A DNA stretch of 64,000 nucleotides from Mageeibacillus indolicus UPII9-5 (lineage in GTDB: Bacteria > Bacillota > Clostridia > Saccharofermentanales > Fastidiosipilaceae): positions 1,736,001-1,800,000 of the forward strand of contig NC_013895.2 of NCBI RefSeq assembly GCF_000025225.2, given 5' to 3'. This document shows positions 1 through 7,790 of the stretch, in pieces. Numbering within the stretch: position 1 is the stretch's first letter; each line of letters opens with the position of its first letter. The notes under the pieces were generated by a model, which saw only the letters and a list, made by a program, of their open reading frames with translations, was not told where the DNA came from and ran no database searches. Position numbers and translations under genes: made by a program.

Positions 1-584
1 CTCCTATGGATATTCTTCTTACACAGCTTTACGGCATGATTATGGTGTTAAACATGTTTGGCATAATAGTCGCCGCATGCATTATCTACAACATGGAATT
101 TAAGGGAAATGCAGTAAAAAAGATGCATATGCTACCCATGAGCGTTCCTGCTATGTACCTATGCAAATTTATGCTGCTGACTGTCCTATTACTAATCGCT
201 ATTTGCATACAAAATTTAGCACTTGCCAAAATCGGTGCAACAGATTTGCCACAAGGTACGTTTAATGTAAGTACTCTTATATCTTTTGCTGCATATTCAT
301 TTATTACGTCAATGCCTGTATTGTCCTTTATGATTTTTGTATCATCACGATTTGAAAACATGTGGGTGACGCTTGGAATTGGTGTAGCAGGATTTTTAAG
401 CGGCCTGGCATTGGCTTCGTCAGACATAGTGCTTTTTATGGCATCACCTTTTATCGTCATGTTAAAACCGGCAGTTGCCATGAGTGCGCAGCCTAATATT
501 ACGGTCGTAACCGTATCAATAGTTGAAACACTTCTGTTCTTATGTTCTGGATTGTGGACAGCTAAGAACCTGCACTACGAATAA
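1..584 (+). CDS. Lantibiotic-immunity-type ABC transporter permease, 5' partial
   Basis: An ABC-2-like membrane permease of the family that exports or expels lantibiotics (LanE/MutE-like). The reading frame is open to the window edge, so the start lies outside. The visible part, at least 192 residues, has about six hydrophobic segments and no ATPase motifs. It is followed after 7 bases by a second permease of the same type, the usual LanE-LanG order; the partner ATPase (LanF) would lie upstream. The family call rests on overall character and the paired arrangement, not on a diagnostic motif. An unrelated ABC-2 permease pair is the alternative. Confidence 0.65.
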   Translation, partial: PMDILLTQLYGMIMVLNMFGIIVAACIIYNMEFKGNAVKKMHMLPMSVPAMYLCKFMLLTVLLLIAICIQNLALAKIGATDLPQGTFNVSTLISFAAYSFITSMPVLSFMIFVSSRFENMWVTLGIGVAGFLSGLALASSDIVLFMASPFIVMLKPAVAMSAQPNITVVTVSIVETLLFLCSGLWTAKNLHYE

Positions 585-591
585 GGAGATT

Positions 592-1362
592 ATGAAAATG
601 AGATTTTTTGAACTTCTTAGAATCGAATTTAAGAAAGTAAAGCGTAGTAAAATTATTCCTTTGATTTTTATTGCCCCACTAATTGTGGTTGGATCCGGGG
701 TAGCAAGCCTTCATAGATACTTCACTCCAGAATATACAAATGCATGGGCTGCTATGTTTATTCAAAGCGCATTAGTCTATTCATACTATTTGCTTCCTCT
801 TAGTATGATTGTTATTTGTGTGATGATTGCAGGACGAGAAACAAGCAATAACGGAATACTTAAAATGCTGGCACTACCTGTTAGCCGACACGCGATTTCT
901 GCTGCAAAATTTTGCGTACTGTTATTTTATTTGCTTATGGAAATGGTCGTATTTTTTGCTGTATTCGTTATAGCAGGACTGTTTGCAACCAGAAGCACAG
1001 GAGTTACAGAAACGCTCCCAATTATGTATCTACTAAAATGGTGTTTAGATCTGTTTTTGACTATGATTCCAAGCGTAATAGTCATGTGGGCGATTACTGT
1101 ACTTTTTGAAAAATCAATGTTATCCATTGGATTAAATATACTTCTTGTAATTCCTGGCATATTAATAGCAAATACTCCACTTTGGATAGGTTATCCTTAT
1201 TGTTACAGCGGATATATGGTTTCCCGCTCTCTGCATGCAGTTACATCAACAGGATTAGGAAACGGATTTAATCTTATACCATTTTTACCATGTGCAATTG
1301 CGATATCTTTGTTCGTTTTTTTGATAGCAATAACACAATTTGGCAAAAAAGAAATGAGATAA
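592..1362 (+). CDS. Lantibiotic-immunity-type ABC transporter permease
   Basis: Second membrane subunit of the putative lantibiotic immunity exporter (LanG/MutG-like), 256 residues with six predicted membrane segments. An AAGGAG at 583-588 precedes the ATG at 592; the same frame is open further upstream to 523, but that start would overlap the preceding gene and has no good ribosome site. The N-terminus (MKMRFFELLRIEFKKVKRSK) is typical of these permeases: a short basic amphipathic stretch before the first membrane segment. Probably cotranscribed and complexed with the upstream permease and an ATPase outside the window. The exact substrate cannot be told. Confidence 0.65.
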   Translation: MKMRFFELLRIEFKKVKRSKIIPLIFIAPLIVVGSGVASLHRYFTPEYTNAWAAMFIQSALVYSYYLLPLSMIVICVMIAGRETSNNGILKMLALPVSRHAISAAKFCVLLFYLLMEMVVFFAVFVIAGLFATRSTGVTETLPIMYLLKWCLDLFLTMIPSVIVMWAITVLFEKSMLSIGLNILLVIPGILIANTPLWIGYPYCYSGYMVSRSLHAVTSTGLGNGFNLIPFLPCAIAISLFVFLIAITQFGKKEMR

Positions 1363-1386
1363 CAAAAGATACTCCCTTGTCTAAAT

Positions 1387-1435
1387 TGATATGTACCCTC
1401 TTTACTGGACAGACCCGTAAGGAGGGTACATATCA
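1387..1435. repeat. Long hairpin repeat, copy 1
   Basis: Arms at 1387-1400 (TGATATGTACCCTC) and 1422-1435 are perfect inverted repeats, and pairing continues inward with two mismatches around a TTACTGGACA centre. A related hairpin with the same TGATATGTA start and TTACTGGACA core is at 36601-36640. It could terminate the plus-strand permease operon, but the second copy suggests a small mobile or IS-end element. Confidence 0.6.
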
Positions 1436-1472
1436 GATCCAAAACATATACTAAATCATACTTTTCAACTTT

Positions 1473-2684
1473 TTACCAAGCTTCAGATAAAAGGAAATCA
1501 CGAATATTCCTGTGCTTAATACCGTTCCGGCTCATGTCAAACTCATCGAGAGAAACAACGTATTTCGGGAAATTATCGCGAATAGCATCATACACTCCAA
1601 ACTCCCGCCTCACCGTTTCTTCTGAAGCAAGCAAATAAGTGACCTGAACATATAGTTTTTCACCGTGCGTACTGCATACAAAGTCAATTTCTTTGTCACC
1701 CATTCTGCCAACAGTCACTTCATAACCTCGGCGAAGCAATTCCAAATAGACAATATTTTCCAAAATGAGATTAATATCTCGCATATTGCCACCAAAAATA
1801 GCCTCGCGTATACCATGATCAGCAATATAATACTTTTCATTAGAAGAAAGAACCTGCCTGCCCTGCAAATCCTCTCTCTTAACCTGATAAAACAAATACG
1901 CATCACAACAGTATTTTATATAGTTCAAAATCGTTTCTGGAGCGACAATACGATGCTCGCTTTTTAAAAACTTTGCAAGAGACGTTGCAGAAAAAGTCGT
2001 TCCAACATTAACAATCACATAAGCAATAATTCGTTCAAGCAAATCAACATCACGAATTTTATTACGTTTTACAATATCCTTAAGCTGAACCGAATTAAAC
2101 AAATCATGAAGATACTGCTTAGACGGCGCATCTATATAACGCAGATTCGCAAGATAAGGCATGCCTCCAACGAGCAGGTATTCGTTAAAACACTGCTGAT
2201 TAGATGCATCAGGGTTAACAGAGCGATATAACTCAATAAACTCCTCAAAAGAAAAAGGATATATCACAAACTCCACATATCTACCACCCAAATAAGTCAC
2301 AAGCTCACCAGACAGCAACTTTGCATTCGACCCAGTAATGTAAATATCGCAATCCAGCGAAACACGTAGAGAATTGATACACTTTTCCCAATCTTTAACC
2401 TCCTGAATCTCATCGAAAAAGAGGTAAACCTTACCACCAATCTCTTTGGCACGTTTAACAATCTCGTCGTTCAGCGCCTGAGCGGTTAGAAGATGCGAAT
2501 AGCACATATCTTCAAAGTTAATTGAAATAAACTGCGTCGAACTAACACCAGATTCTGTAATCTCCTGCTGAATCAGCTCCAACATAACCGACTTTCCACA
2601 TCGGCGTATGCCAGTCATAACCTTAATCAAATCAGTTCCAATAAATGGACGAATACGGCTCATATACAGTTCACGTTTAATCAT
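1473..2684 (-). CDS. AAA ATPase of the DUF4143 family
   Basis: A 403-residue ATPase with a Walker A loop (GIRRCGKS, about residues 26-33), a Walker B segment (YLFFDEIQEV, about 95), a sensor-like TGSNAKLLSGEL and the C-terminal DUF4143 domain. That domain contains EIDFV...YVQVTYLL, resembling a degenerate PD-(D/E)xK nuclease core. Such proteins are common in accessory DNA; their cellular role is not settled. It stands alone on the minus strand after an AT-rich gap. A full-length paralogue is at 15286-16494 and broken relatives at 2761-2961, 17413-18165 and 29431-29567. Identity as AAA_14/DUF4143 is firm; function unknown. Confidence 0.85.
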   Translation of the reverse strand: MIKRELYMSRIRPFIGTDLIKVMTGIRRCGKSVMLELIQQEITESGVSSTQFISINFEDMCYSHLLTAQALNDEIVKRAKEIGGKVYLFFDEIQEVKDWEKCINSLRVSLDCDIYITGSNAKLLSGELVTYLGGRYVEFVIYPFSFEEFIELYRSVNPDASNQQCFNEYLLVGGMPYLANLRYIDAPSKQYLHDLFNSVQLKDIVKRNKIRDVDLLERIIAYVIVNVGTTFSATSLAKFLKSEHRIVAPETILNYIKYCCDAYLFYQVKREDLQGRQVLSSNEKYYIADHGIREAIFGGNMRDINLILENIVYLELLRRGYEVTVGRMGDKEIDFVCSTHGEKLYVQVTYLLASEETVRREFGVYDAIRDNFPKYVVSLDEFDMSRNGIKHRNIRDFLLSEAW

Positions 2685-2760
2685 AAAACTTCACCACCCA
2701 TACTTAACTAATTACAGTTTATCACACCTATAAGTGAAATTTAATAACAAAATTGATAGT

Positions 2761-2961
2761 TTATAAGTTATGACTGATAAAAGCAAAATCACATCTAACA
2801 TCTCGACGTGAGGTTGAGGGGGTCAGTATAGACAAATTTCCAAGTTTTTCAAAAGCCTCGTATGTGGGAATATCTCCATAAATGCTAGAAACTGTTCCAT
2901 CCAAATAGTCTGTATAAATTCTTAAATCACGGATACATAAGTTTTCAAACAAAATTCCCAT
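2761..2961 (-). pseudogene. DUF4143 ATPase fragment fused to an rlmD-tail-like scar
   Basis: The first about 20 residues (LFENLCIRDLRIYTDYLDG) match the C-terminal domain of DUF4143 ATPases. The frame then runs into unrelated DNA. In another frame that DNA reads E-I-F-P-H-T (2859-2876) and, 60 bases on, H-V-E-M-L-D-V-I-L-L-L-S, which resembles the end of RlmD. About 60 bp here (2821-2880) closely resemble 29345-29410. This is a composite remnant, not a functional gene. Confidence 0.5.
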
Positions 2962-3160
2962 GGTATTTAAATCACATATAAACTCATAGGTCGCATTAAA
3001 AGCCTGGAAATTCTTCCTGTACCCGTATGCATAGACTCGTCAAGTTCATTCGGTACTGCTTGCGTCTAATCGTTCTTCCAATAATTTATATGCAATTCTA
3101 TGTAAATACTCCTTCACTATTTCCTCGCATACTCAATACTTAAGTGGATTTTATAAGTTA

Positions 3161-3252
3161 TTCAAGCATTTGTCCAATTTTTATTCATGTATTTGTCTGT
3201 AATTTATTCAAGCACTTGTCAAGTTTCTGTTCAAGTATTTGGCCATTCTGCT
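3161..3252. repeat. Four iteron-like direct repeats of exact 23-bp period
   Basis: Units start at 3161, 3184, 3207 and 3230, each beginning TTCAAGYAYTTGTC or a close variant, with an AT-rich remainder. The period is exactly 23 bp, about two helical turns and not a multiple of three, so it is not a coding repeat. This is the layout of plasmid or ICE iterons, or of a cooperative regulator-binding array. No replication initiator gene is visible nearby. Confidence 0.6.
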
Positions 3253-3306
3253 GCTAATGTGAGATTATTAGGTTATTTTTGAAAGCCAGTCTAAATTCTT
3301 TGTTTT

Positions 3307-3525
3307 TCACTTATTTGCAGTCATTATCAATAGTTTGCTTACAATTGAAACTATGCTATTTTTATCTACGCCCTGAAAAGCTACTTTTTCTCCCAGTAAC
3401 TCATTGCTATACGTTCTTTCATCGCCCCAACGAATGTGTGGTATTTCAAATTTTCCATCAAAGAATGCTGTTTCAATTAAGGAAACTCTGAAACCTTCAT
3501 CTACAAGCGTTTCTATTTTAGGCAT
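3307..3525 (-). CDS. Small protein coupled to the immunity array
   Basis: A 72-residue ORF (MPKIETLVDEGFRVSLIETA...) starting at 3525, preceded by GGGAGAGGA and overlapping the stop of the last immunity gene by 8 bases, so it is probably translationally coupled to it. I recognise no domain. It may be a further immunity protein or the N-terminal part of a larger broken gene. The longer frame from 3555 lacks its own ribosome site. Confidence 0.45.
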   Translation of the reverse strand: MPKIETLVDEGFRVSLIETAFFDGKFEIPHIRWGDERTYSNELLGEKVAFQGVDKNSIVSIVSKLLIMTANK

Positions 3526-3853
3526 TAGCGTCCTCTCCCAATGCTGCTTCGGCATACTTCACACAGCCGGCAAAGTTAAATGTCTTCGCCATATCTGGAT
3601 ACTTTTTCCCTAAATTTTTGTACGCTTCTACTATTTCTCTGCTTCGTGTTTTAACAGCTAGGTCATCAATGATTTCGCTGATCCAAAAAAATTCTTTCGG
3701 TGTGCAGTCATTTTTCAAATACGTAACAGTTGAAGGCACGTCTTCCGACATGATTTCTATTTCTTCTTTCCAGCACATTTCTACGCCATAATCATATTCA
3801 TCATGCGTTTCATTGCGCTTTTTAATTACCTCTTTAAACTTTTGTACATCCAT
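3518..3853 (-). CDS. Putative EndoU-toxin immunity protein, copy 4
   Basis: 111 residues, last of four tandem paralogues behind an EndoU toxin cassette. All four begin MDVQ[KR]FKEV and share VPST or IPST, a W[IV][SC]EIIDDLA core and a Y.NL..KYP segment. Small, acidic and cytosolic, as expected for an immunity protein that neutralises a nuclease. The ATG shares one base with the preceding stop (TAATG), implying translational coupling. This copy lacks the DSNQ.SKKRGNK tail found on the other three. Its immunity role is inferred from position; I cannot name the Imm family. Confidence 0.7.
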   Translation of the reverse strand: MDVQKFKEVIKKRNETHDEYDYGVEMCWKEEIEIMSEDVPSTVTYLKNDCTPKEFFWISEIIDDLAVKTRSREIVEAYKNLGKKYPDMAKTFNFAGCVKYAEAALGEDANA

Positions 3854-4227
3854 TATTTATTACCTCTTTTCTTACTTGTTTGATTTGAATCAGAAGATTT
3901 ATCAGTATCCTCAAGAAAATCTTCAGCACACTCTACACAAAAGCCAATGTGATATTCTTTAGTTTCTTCTGGATATTTATTCATCAAATTTTTATAACAC
4001 TCTACAAGTTCTCTGCTTCGTGTCTTTTCAGCTAGATCATCGATAATCTCGCTAATCCATACAAATTCATCTGCCGTGCATTGATTTTGCAAGTACTCGA
4101 TAGTTGACGGTATATCTTCAGCTAATATTTGAACTTCTTCTTTGTCACACATTTCTACGCCATAATCATATTCATCATGCGTTTCATTGCGCTTTTTAAT
4201 TACCTCTTTAAACCTTTGTACATCCAT
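3853..4227 (-). CDS. Putative EndoU-toxin immunity protein, copy 3
   Basis: 124 residues, paralogous to its neighbours, with closest similarity to copy 1 (4613-4987): their C-terminal halves are almost identical, including YHIGFCVECAEDFLED. It ends DSNQTSKKRGNK, a tail also seen at the end of the toxin itself (DSNQPSNKRG). It overlaps both neighbours by one base (TAATG). The near-identity with copy 1 but not copy 2 shows an alternating pattern produced by duplication or gene conversion. Confidence 0.7.
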   Translation of the reverse strand: MDVQRFKEVIKKRNETHDEYDYGVEMCDKEEVQILAEDIPSTIEYLQNQCTADEFVWISEIIDDLAEKTRSRELVECYKNLMNKYPEETKEYHIGFCVECAEDFLEDTDKSSDSNQTSKKRGNK

Positions 4228-4613
4228 TATTTATTACCTCTTTTCTTACTCGGTTGATTTGAATCGACGTGATTTACATCGTTTTGTAACGCAATTTCCA
4301 GTGCTTCTTCTGCATACGAAGCGCAGAACTCAAAGCTAAAAGTTTTTGCCATATCCGGATACTTTTTCCCTAAATTTTTGTACGCTTCTACTATTTCTCT
4401 GCTCTGTGTTTTAGCTGCTAGGTCATCAATGATTTCGCAAATCCAAGCAAATTCATCTGCTGTACACTCGTTTTTTAGGTATGTGACCGTAGAAGGCACG
4501 TCTTCCGACAATATTTCTATTTCTTCTTTCCAACATTCCTCTACGCCAACGTAGTATTCGTCAACAGTGTTAATCCGTTTTTGAATTACCTCTTTAAACC
4601 TTTGTACATCCAT
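4227..4613 (-). CDS. Putative EndoU-toxin immunity protein, copy 2
   Basis: 128 residues, same family as copies 1, 3 and 4. Its central section (SREIVEAYKNLGKKYPDMAKTF) matches copy 4 rather than copies 1 and 3, so the array alternates two immunity types. It ends DSNQPSKKRGNK. One-base TAATG overlaps at both ends predict coupled translation along the whole array. Two divergent types side by side would fit protection against more than one toxin variant, which is inference. Confidence 0.7.
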   Translation of the reverse strand: MDVQRFKEVIQKRINTVDEYYVGVEECWKEEIEILSEDVPSTVTYLKNECTADEFAWICEIIDDLAAKTQSREIVEAYKNLGKKYPDMAKTFSFEFCASYAEEALEIALQNDVNHVDSNQPSKKRGNK

Positions 4614-4987
4614 TATTTATTACCTCTTTTCTTACTTGTTTGATTTGAATCAGAAGATTTATCAGTATCCTCAAGAAAATCTTCAGCACACTCTACACAA
4701 AAGCCAATGTGATATTCTTTAGTTTCTTCTGGATATTTATTCATCAAATTTTTATAACACTCTACAAGTTCTCTGCTTCGTGTCTTTTCAGCCAGATCAT
4801 CAATAATTTCGCTAATCCATACAAATTCATCTGCCGTGCATTTGTTTTGCAAGTACTCGATAGTTGATGGTATATCTTTAGACAATATTTCAACTTCCTC
4901 CTTCCAACACATTTCTAGTCCGTAAGTATATTCACTGTGTGTCTCATCACGTCTTTTAAGCACTTCTTTAAACTTTTGTACATCCAT
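4613..4987 (-). CDS. Putative EndoU-toxin immunity protein, copy 1
   Basis: First of four tandem paralogues, 124 residues from the ATG at 4987 (MDVQKFKEVLKRRDE), preceded by GAGGG. The same frame is open 40 codons further upstream, but that part overlaps the toxin and is a shadow. The gene overlaps the toxin's 3' end by 20 bases. The tail DSNQTSKKRGNK repeats the toxin's own C-terminal DSNQPSNKRG, suggesting the array grew by recombination at this shared 3' sequence. Confidence 0.7.
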   Translation of the reverse strand: MDVQKFKEVLKRRDETHSEYTYGLEMCWKEEVEILSKDIPSTIEYLQNKCTADEFVWISEIIDDLAEKTRSRELVECYKNLMNKYPEETKEYHIGFCVECAEDFLEDTDKSSDSNQTSKKRGNK

Positions 4988-5345
4988 TATTTCGCCCTCT
5001 TTTATTACTTGGTTGATTTGAATCGGGAAAGATTGTGCCGATTTGACCGTGTGTTCGTATAACTCCAACACGCACGCCTTTCCAATTACCAAATACGATA
5101 ACTCCATCCTTCACATGCTTATTTCCCTTTAAATTAGCAACATGTTCACCTGCATGTTTAATGTCTTTGGTTGTCCAATGTGCAGGAAACCACGCTTGAT
5201 TAGTACCCTCTTGTTTTACAGGTTTCTTATGATCTGGCACATATCCAACTCTTACGCCATTGGGATATGTTTTCACGATATGATACTCAATGCCGTATTT
5301 ATCCAATTCTTTAAGTCCTGTCTGACCATGGCCACCGGATTTCAA
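4968..5345 (-). CDS. Orphan EndoU-family toxin domain
   Basis: 125 residues matching the bacterial EndoU ribonuclease toxin domain of polymorphic toxins: GGHGQTGLKEL, then Y.IVKTYPNGVRVGYVP, WFPAHWTTKDIKHAGEHV and GVRVGVIRTHGQIGTIFP. EndoU toxins cleave RNA in competing cells after delivery by CdiA, Rhs or LXG-type N-terminal parts. No delivery domain is present: the frame runs only about 24 codons upstream of the TTG used here before a TGA. It is therefore a displaced C-terminal toxin cassette, kept with four immunity genes. Whether it is translated is uncertain. A second, more decayed EndoU fragment lies at 36655-36835. Confidence 0.75.
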   Translation of the reverse strand: MKSGGHGQTGLKELDKYGIEYHIVKTYPNGVRVGYVPDHKKPVKQEGTNQAWFPAHWTTKDIKHAGEHVANLKGNKHVKDGVIVFGNWKGVRVGVIRTHGQIGTIFPDSNQPSNKRGRNNGCTKV

Positions 5346-5529
5346 GCGGATGTGATTATCCTTCTGTGGCTTTGTGTATGCTCCCTCGTTAGAATGAACA
5401 ACAGCAAATTGACTTCACCATATGCGTACGGTGAAGAGCTTTATTTATATTTAATTTCACCATATACCACGCCTTTCTACCTGTTCTTAAAAACAGGTTT
5501 TATTTCCATATTTTTCTTGTAGTTACTTA

Positions 5530-5580
5530 GTAGGCGTGATAAAATGTTCATTGCTTAGATGGGTGTTTTATAACGCCTAC
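5530..5580. repeat. Large inverted repeat
   Basis: Arms 5530-5544 (GTAGGCGTGATAAAA) and 5566-5580 pair at 14 of 15 positions around a 21-base loop. It lies between the orphan toxin cassette and the ImmA operon terminator. It could be a terminator-like structure, a protein site or the end of a lost element. Confidence 0.5.
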
Positions 5581-5582
5581 AT

Positions 5583-5622
5583 AAAACGCTTTTGAATTGC
5601 TCCAACAATTCAGGAGCGTTTT
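5583..5622 (-). terminator. Terminator of the XRE-ImmA operon
   Basis: AAAACGC and GCGTTTT arms enclose an inner GAATTG/CAATTC stem. The minus-strand transcript would end in GCGUUUU, 16 bases past the ImmA stop. The symmetry makes it usable in both directions. Confidence 0.6.
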
Positions 5623-5637
5623 AATTTACTAGTTCAT

Positions 5638-6222
5638 TCACGTTTGTCCCCCCTTTTCTGTCAATTCATAAAACCCAAATGCTATCGGATCAATCTTTTT
5701 TATAAATTCTTCTTCATGACTAAATAATTTAAATCCGAATTTTTTATTACGACTTGTAATATTCGCGCTTGCATTGCGCGCAGCTTCAAAACTTACACCA
5801 CAAAATGCCACAATCTCATTGGCAGATTCTATGCCCTTCAACATAAGATAAGCTGTTGGACACATAAAATGCCGTGCAAAATAATCAGCTAAATCATCTT
5901 TAGAATCATCTTCATCTTCGCAAATATAATGCCCAATTTCATGAAAAATAGAAAGACGGATTGCACCTTCTGATTCAAACAGGTCATTGTAATAAATGGT
6001 TGGAGGGTTTTCTTTAGACTCTTTAACAAAGAATGCGTGCTTTGATTTCTTATGCAACAATTTTTTAGCTTCATCGGAAAAAGCAGAATAGGGAACAAGA
6101 GCGATTTTCATCTTCCGACAAAGCTCTTTCGCGTCTATCGGGAATTTATCAATATTGTAATCGTCGTATATTGAATAAATCAACTTATCCAGTTTGTCAT
6201 ACTCACTTCCACTCCTATACAT
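5638..6222 (-). CDS. ImmA/IrrE-family metallopeptidase
   Basis: A 194-residue zinc-peptidase-like protein with the HExxH motif in IFHEIGHYI, followed by the downstream acidic segment and ADYFARHFMCP helix typical of ImmA/IrrE. These enzymes cleave or inactivate a partner XRE repressor, as ImmA does ImmR in ICEBs1. Start at 6222 (MYRSGSEYDKL), preceded by GGGAGT and overlapping the upstream XRE stop by 8 bases, which couples the pair. A longer frame from 6258 lies inside the regulator gene and is less likely. The pair is a typical mobile-element induction switch, though no element genes remain beside it. Confidence 0.85.
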   Translation of the reverse strand: MYRSGSEYDKLDKLIYSIYDDYNIDKFPIDAKELCRKMKIALVPYSAFSDEAKKLLHKKSKHAFFVKESKENPPTIYYNDLFESEGAIRLSIFHEIGHYICEDEDDSKDDLADYFARHFMCPTAYLMLKGIESANEIVAFCGVSFEAARNASANITSRNKKFGFKLFSHEEEFIKKIDPIAFGFYELTEKGGQT

Positions 6223-6565
6223 CTGCTTTACTCCCAAGAAGTAGTGCGATAAGCTCATTTTTTTCTTCAGCCGTCAGCTCTCCACCTTTCCTGGCAATCG
6301 CAGTAGAAATTGTTTCATAAGCACTTGTTTCATAAGCACTTGTTTCATAAGCACTTGTTTCACTATCTTCCCCCTCATCAAGAAGATACTCGGTTGCAAC
6401 ACCAAATGCCTTTGCAAAGTTCACAACAATATCAAGTCGTGGCCTACGCTCAGAACGAAGATACCGCGATACAGAACTTTCTGTAATACCGCTTAATTGT
6501 GATAGCTGCTTTTGATTGATGCCTCTGTCCAACATTAAGTTTTCAACTTTTTCTTGCCAGCTCAT
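6215..6565 (-). CDS. XRE-family regulator, ImmR-like
   Basis: 116 residues from the ATG at 6565 (MSWQEKVENLML), preceded by GGAGGG. The helix-turn-helix spans about residues 8-60 (NQKQLSQLSGITESSVSRYLRSERRP). Between the DNA-binding domain and the C-terminal helix lies a threefold ETSAY repeat encoded by exact 15-bp units at 6311-6355. It forms a coupled operon with the ImmA peptidase downstream, which probably controls its level. Target operators are not visible with confidence. Confidence 0.85.
   Translation of the reverse strand: MSWQEKVENLMLDRGINQKQLSQLSGITESSVSRYLRSERRPRLDIVVNFAKAFGVATEYLLDEGEDSETSAYETSAYETSAYETISTAIARKGGELTAEEKNELIALLLGSKADV
6311..6355. repeat. Three exact 15-bp tandem repeats inside the XRE gene
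   Basis: TGTTTCATAAGCACT occurs three times head to tail, encoding repeated SAYET on the minus strand. Fifteen bases keep the frame, so copy-number change would alter linker length only. Confidence 0.85.
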
Positions 6566-6649
6566 ATCAATCCCTCCTTCAACGCTTGCAATTATACATT
6601 GCATTTTGGCAACCGTCAACATCAAAACATCGTATCTGTAAAATAGTGA

Positions 6650-6949
6650 CTTCCAAATGTTGTATATGCACGAATCGACACCACACTTAAAGAAAATGCT
6701 GAAAACATTTTAAACCGGCTTGGCATAACACCGTCTTCTGCGATTCAAATGCTTTATAGTCAAATCGTTTTACAAAAAGGCATGTCCTTTGAACTTCGCC
6801 TGCCAGTAAATAAACCTACTGCTTTAGGTAACTTAACAAGAGATGAGTTAGATAAGGAATTGCAGAAAGGCTTAGACTCTCTAAGATCCGGCAAATCTTA
6901 TAGTGCAGATGAAGTAGATCAGTTCTTTGCAAAGGAATATGGTGCATGA
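6650..6949 (+). pseudogene. RelB/DinJ-type antitoxin, start codon lost
   Basis: The frame reads NVVYARIDTTLKENAENILNRLG from 6656, a typical RelB/DinJ N-terminus, and continues through SAIQMLYSQIVLQKGMSFEL to the end at 6949. No ATG precedes it: a TGA is at 6647-6649, two codons before. The normal start therefore seems destroyed, and only an internal ATG at 6749 remains. A RelE-like toxin start overlaps its end (GCATGA) but is truncated. Confidence 0.7.
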
Positions 6950-7035
6950 GTACAACTTATAACATCATCTATTCTCCGCAAGCGTTCCTTAATCTTAGTG
7001 AATTATACGAGTATATCTGTTTTCATTTCTTATAA
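6946..7035 (+). pseudogene. RelE/ParE toxin fragment
   Basis: Twenty-nine codons (MSTTYNIIYSPQAFLNLSELYEY...) starting in a 4-base overlap with the antitoxin stop and ending at a premature TAA. It matches the N-terminal third of RelE/ParE toxins; the catalytic part is gone. Confidence 0.6.
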
Positions 7036-7157
7036 TCAACTGCCATGTAAAAACACTAAAAGTATGTACAAAACCCGGAAAATAAAAATCAGGAGAATGC
7101 GGAAATCAAAACCGAAAACCACATTCTTCTGATCAATTCCCGGCCAACTACCAGTTC

Positions 7158-7790
7158 TTACTTATCACGCAACTTACCAACTTGCGTAAATTCCTTATCC
7201 CCAACACACATCTTCTTATCAGTGAACTTTACTCGCATCATTCTGCTAATAATATACTCATCCGTTATCAGCACAAAAAATTGCTTTTCTTTTTTATTCA
7301 CCAAGTAATACTGTTCACTGCCAATACTCTCTACCGCTTTACCGAATGCAAACGTATCAAACAAAGGAATGCCTCCGAACAAAGTAGTAATAAACCCGAT
7401 AAAATTATCCATAAACTTTTCAGACGAATTGGGAATAAACTTCGTCACCGTGAGCATAATAATTTCAGCGTCTGGATATTCATCGCGAACAATTTGTTCC
7501 TTTATTTTGATTTTCTTACGTACACCCAATTTTGCATTAAGAGCATACTTCGCTAAATCAATAGGCTTCTTAATGATTGACAAATCAATAGCATTGTCTT
7601 TATCCAACAAATAGTCGACAGTGACACCCAGCGCATCCGCAATCATCTTCAAATTTGCAACATCCGGCAGACCGCGACCACCTTCCCACTTCGCTACCGC
7701 AGCACGCGATACCATAATCATTTCAGCAAGTTCTTCCTGAGTTAAACCCGCTTCCACGCGCGCATTTCTGATTTTTTCTCCTAACAACAT
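7158..7790 (-). CDS. XRE-family regulator with C-terminal sensing-type domain
   Basis: 210 residues. Residues 6-60 form a strong helix-turn-helix (LTQEELAEMIMVSRAAVAKWEGGRGLPDVANL). Residues about 95-205 form an alpha/beta region with a hydrophobic stretch (FIGFITTLFGGIPLF) that I do not recognise. Starts with ATGTTGTTAGG after a weak AGGAG. Single gene, convergent with the decayed antitoxin locus. Probably controls its own promoter in the AT-rich 7791-8030 gap; regulon unknown. Confidence 0.75.
   Translation of the reverse strand: MLLGEKIRNARVEAGLTQEELAEMIMVSRAAVAKWEGGRGLPDVANLKMIADALGVTVDYLLDKDNAIDLSIIKKPIDLAKYALNAKLGVRKKIKIKEQIVRDEYPDAEIIMLTVTKFIPNSSEKFMDNFIGFITTLFGGIPLFDTFAFGKAVESIGSEQYYLVNKKEKQFFVLITDEYIISRMMRVKFTDKKMCVGDKEFTQVGKLRDK

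Noticed and set aside
86-481. Long antisense frames opposite real genes (for example 86-481 minus, 3404-3613 plus, 5142-5522 plus, 7182-7556 plus, 59087-59842 plus)
   Set aside because: They are shadows of well-supported genes, lack ribosome sites and have no recognisable protein features.
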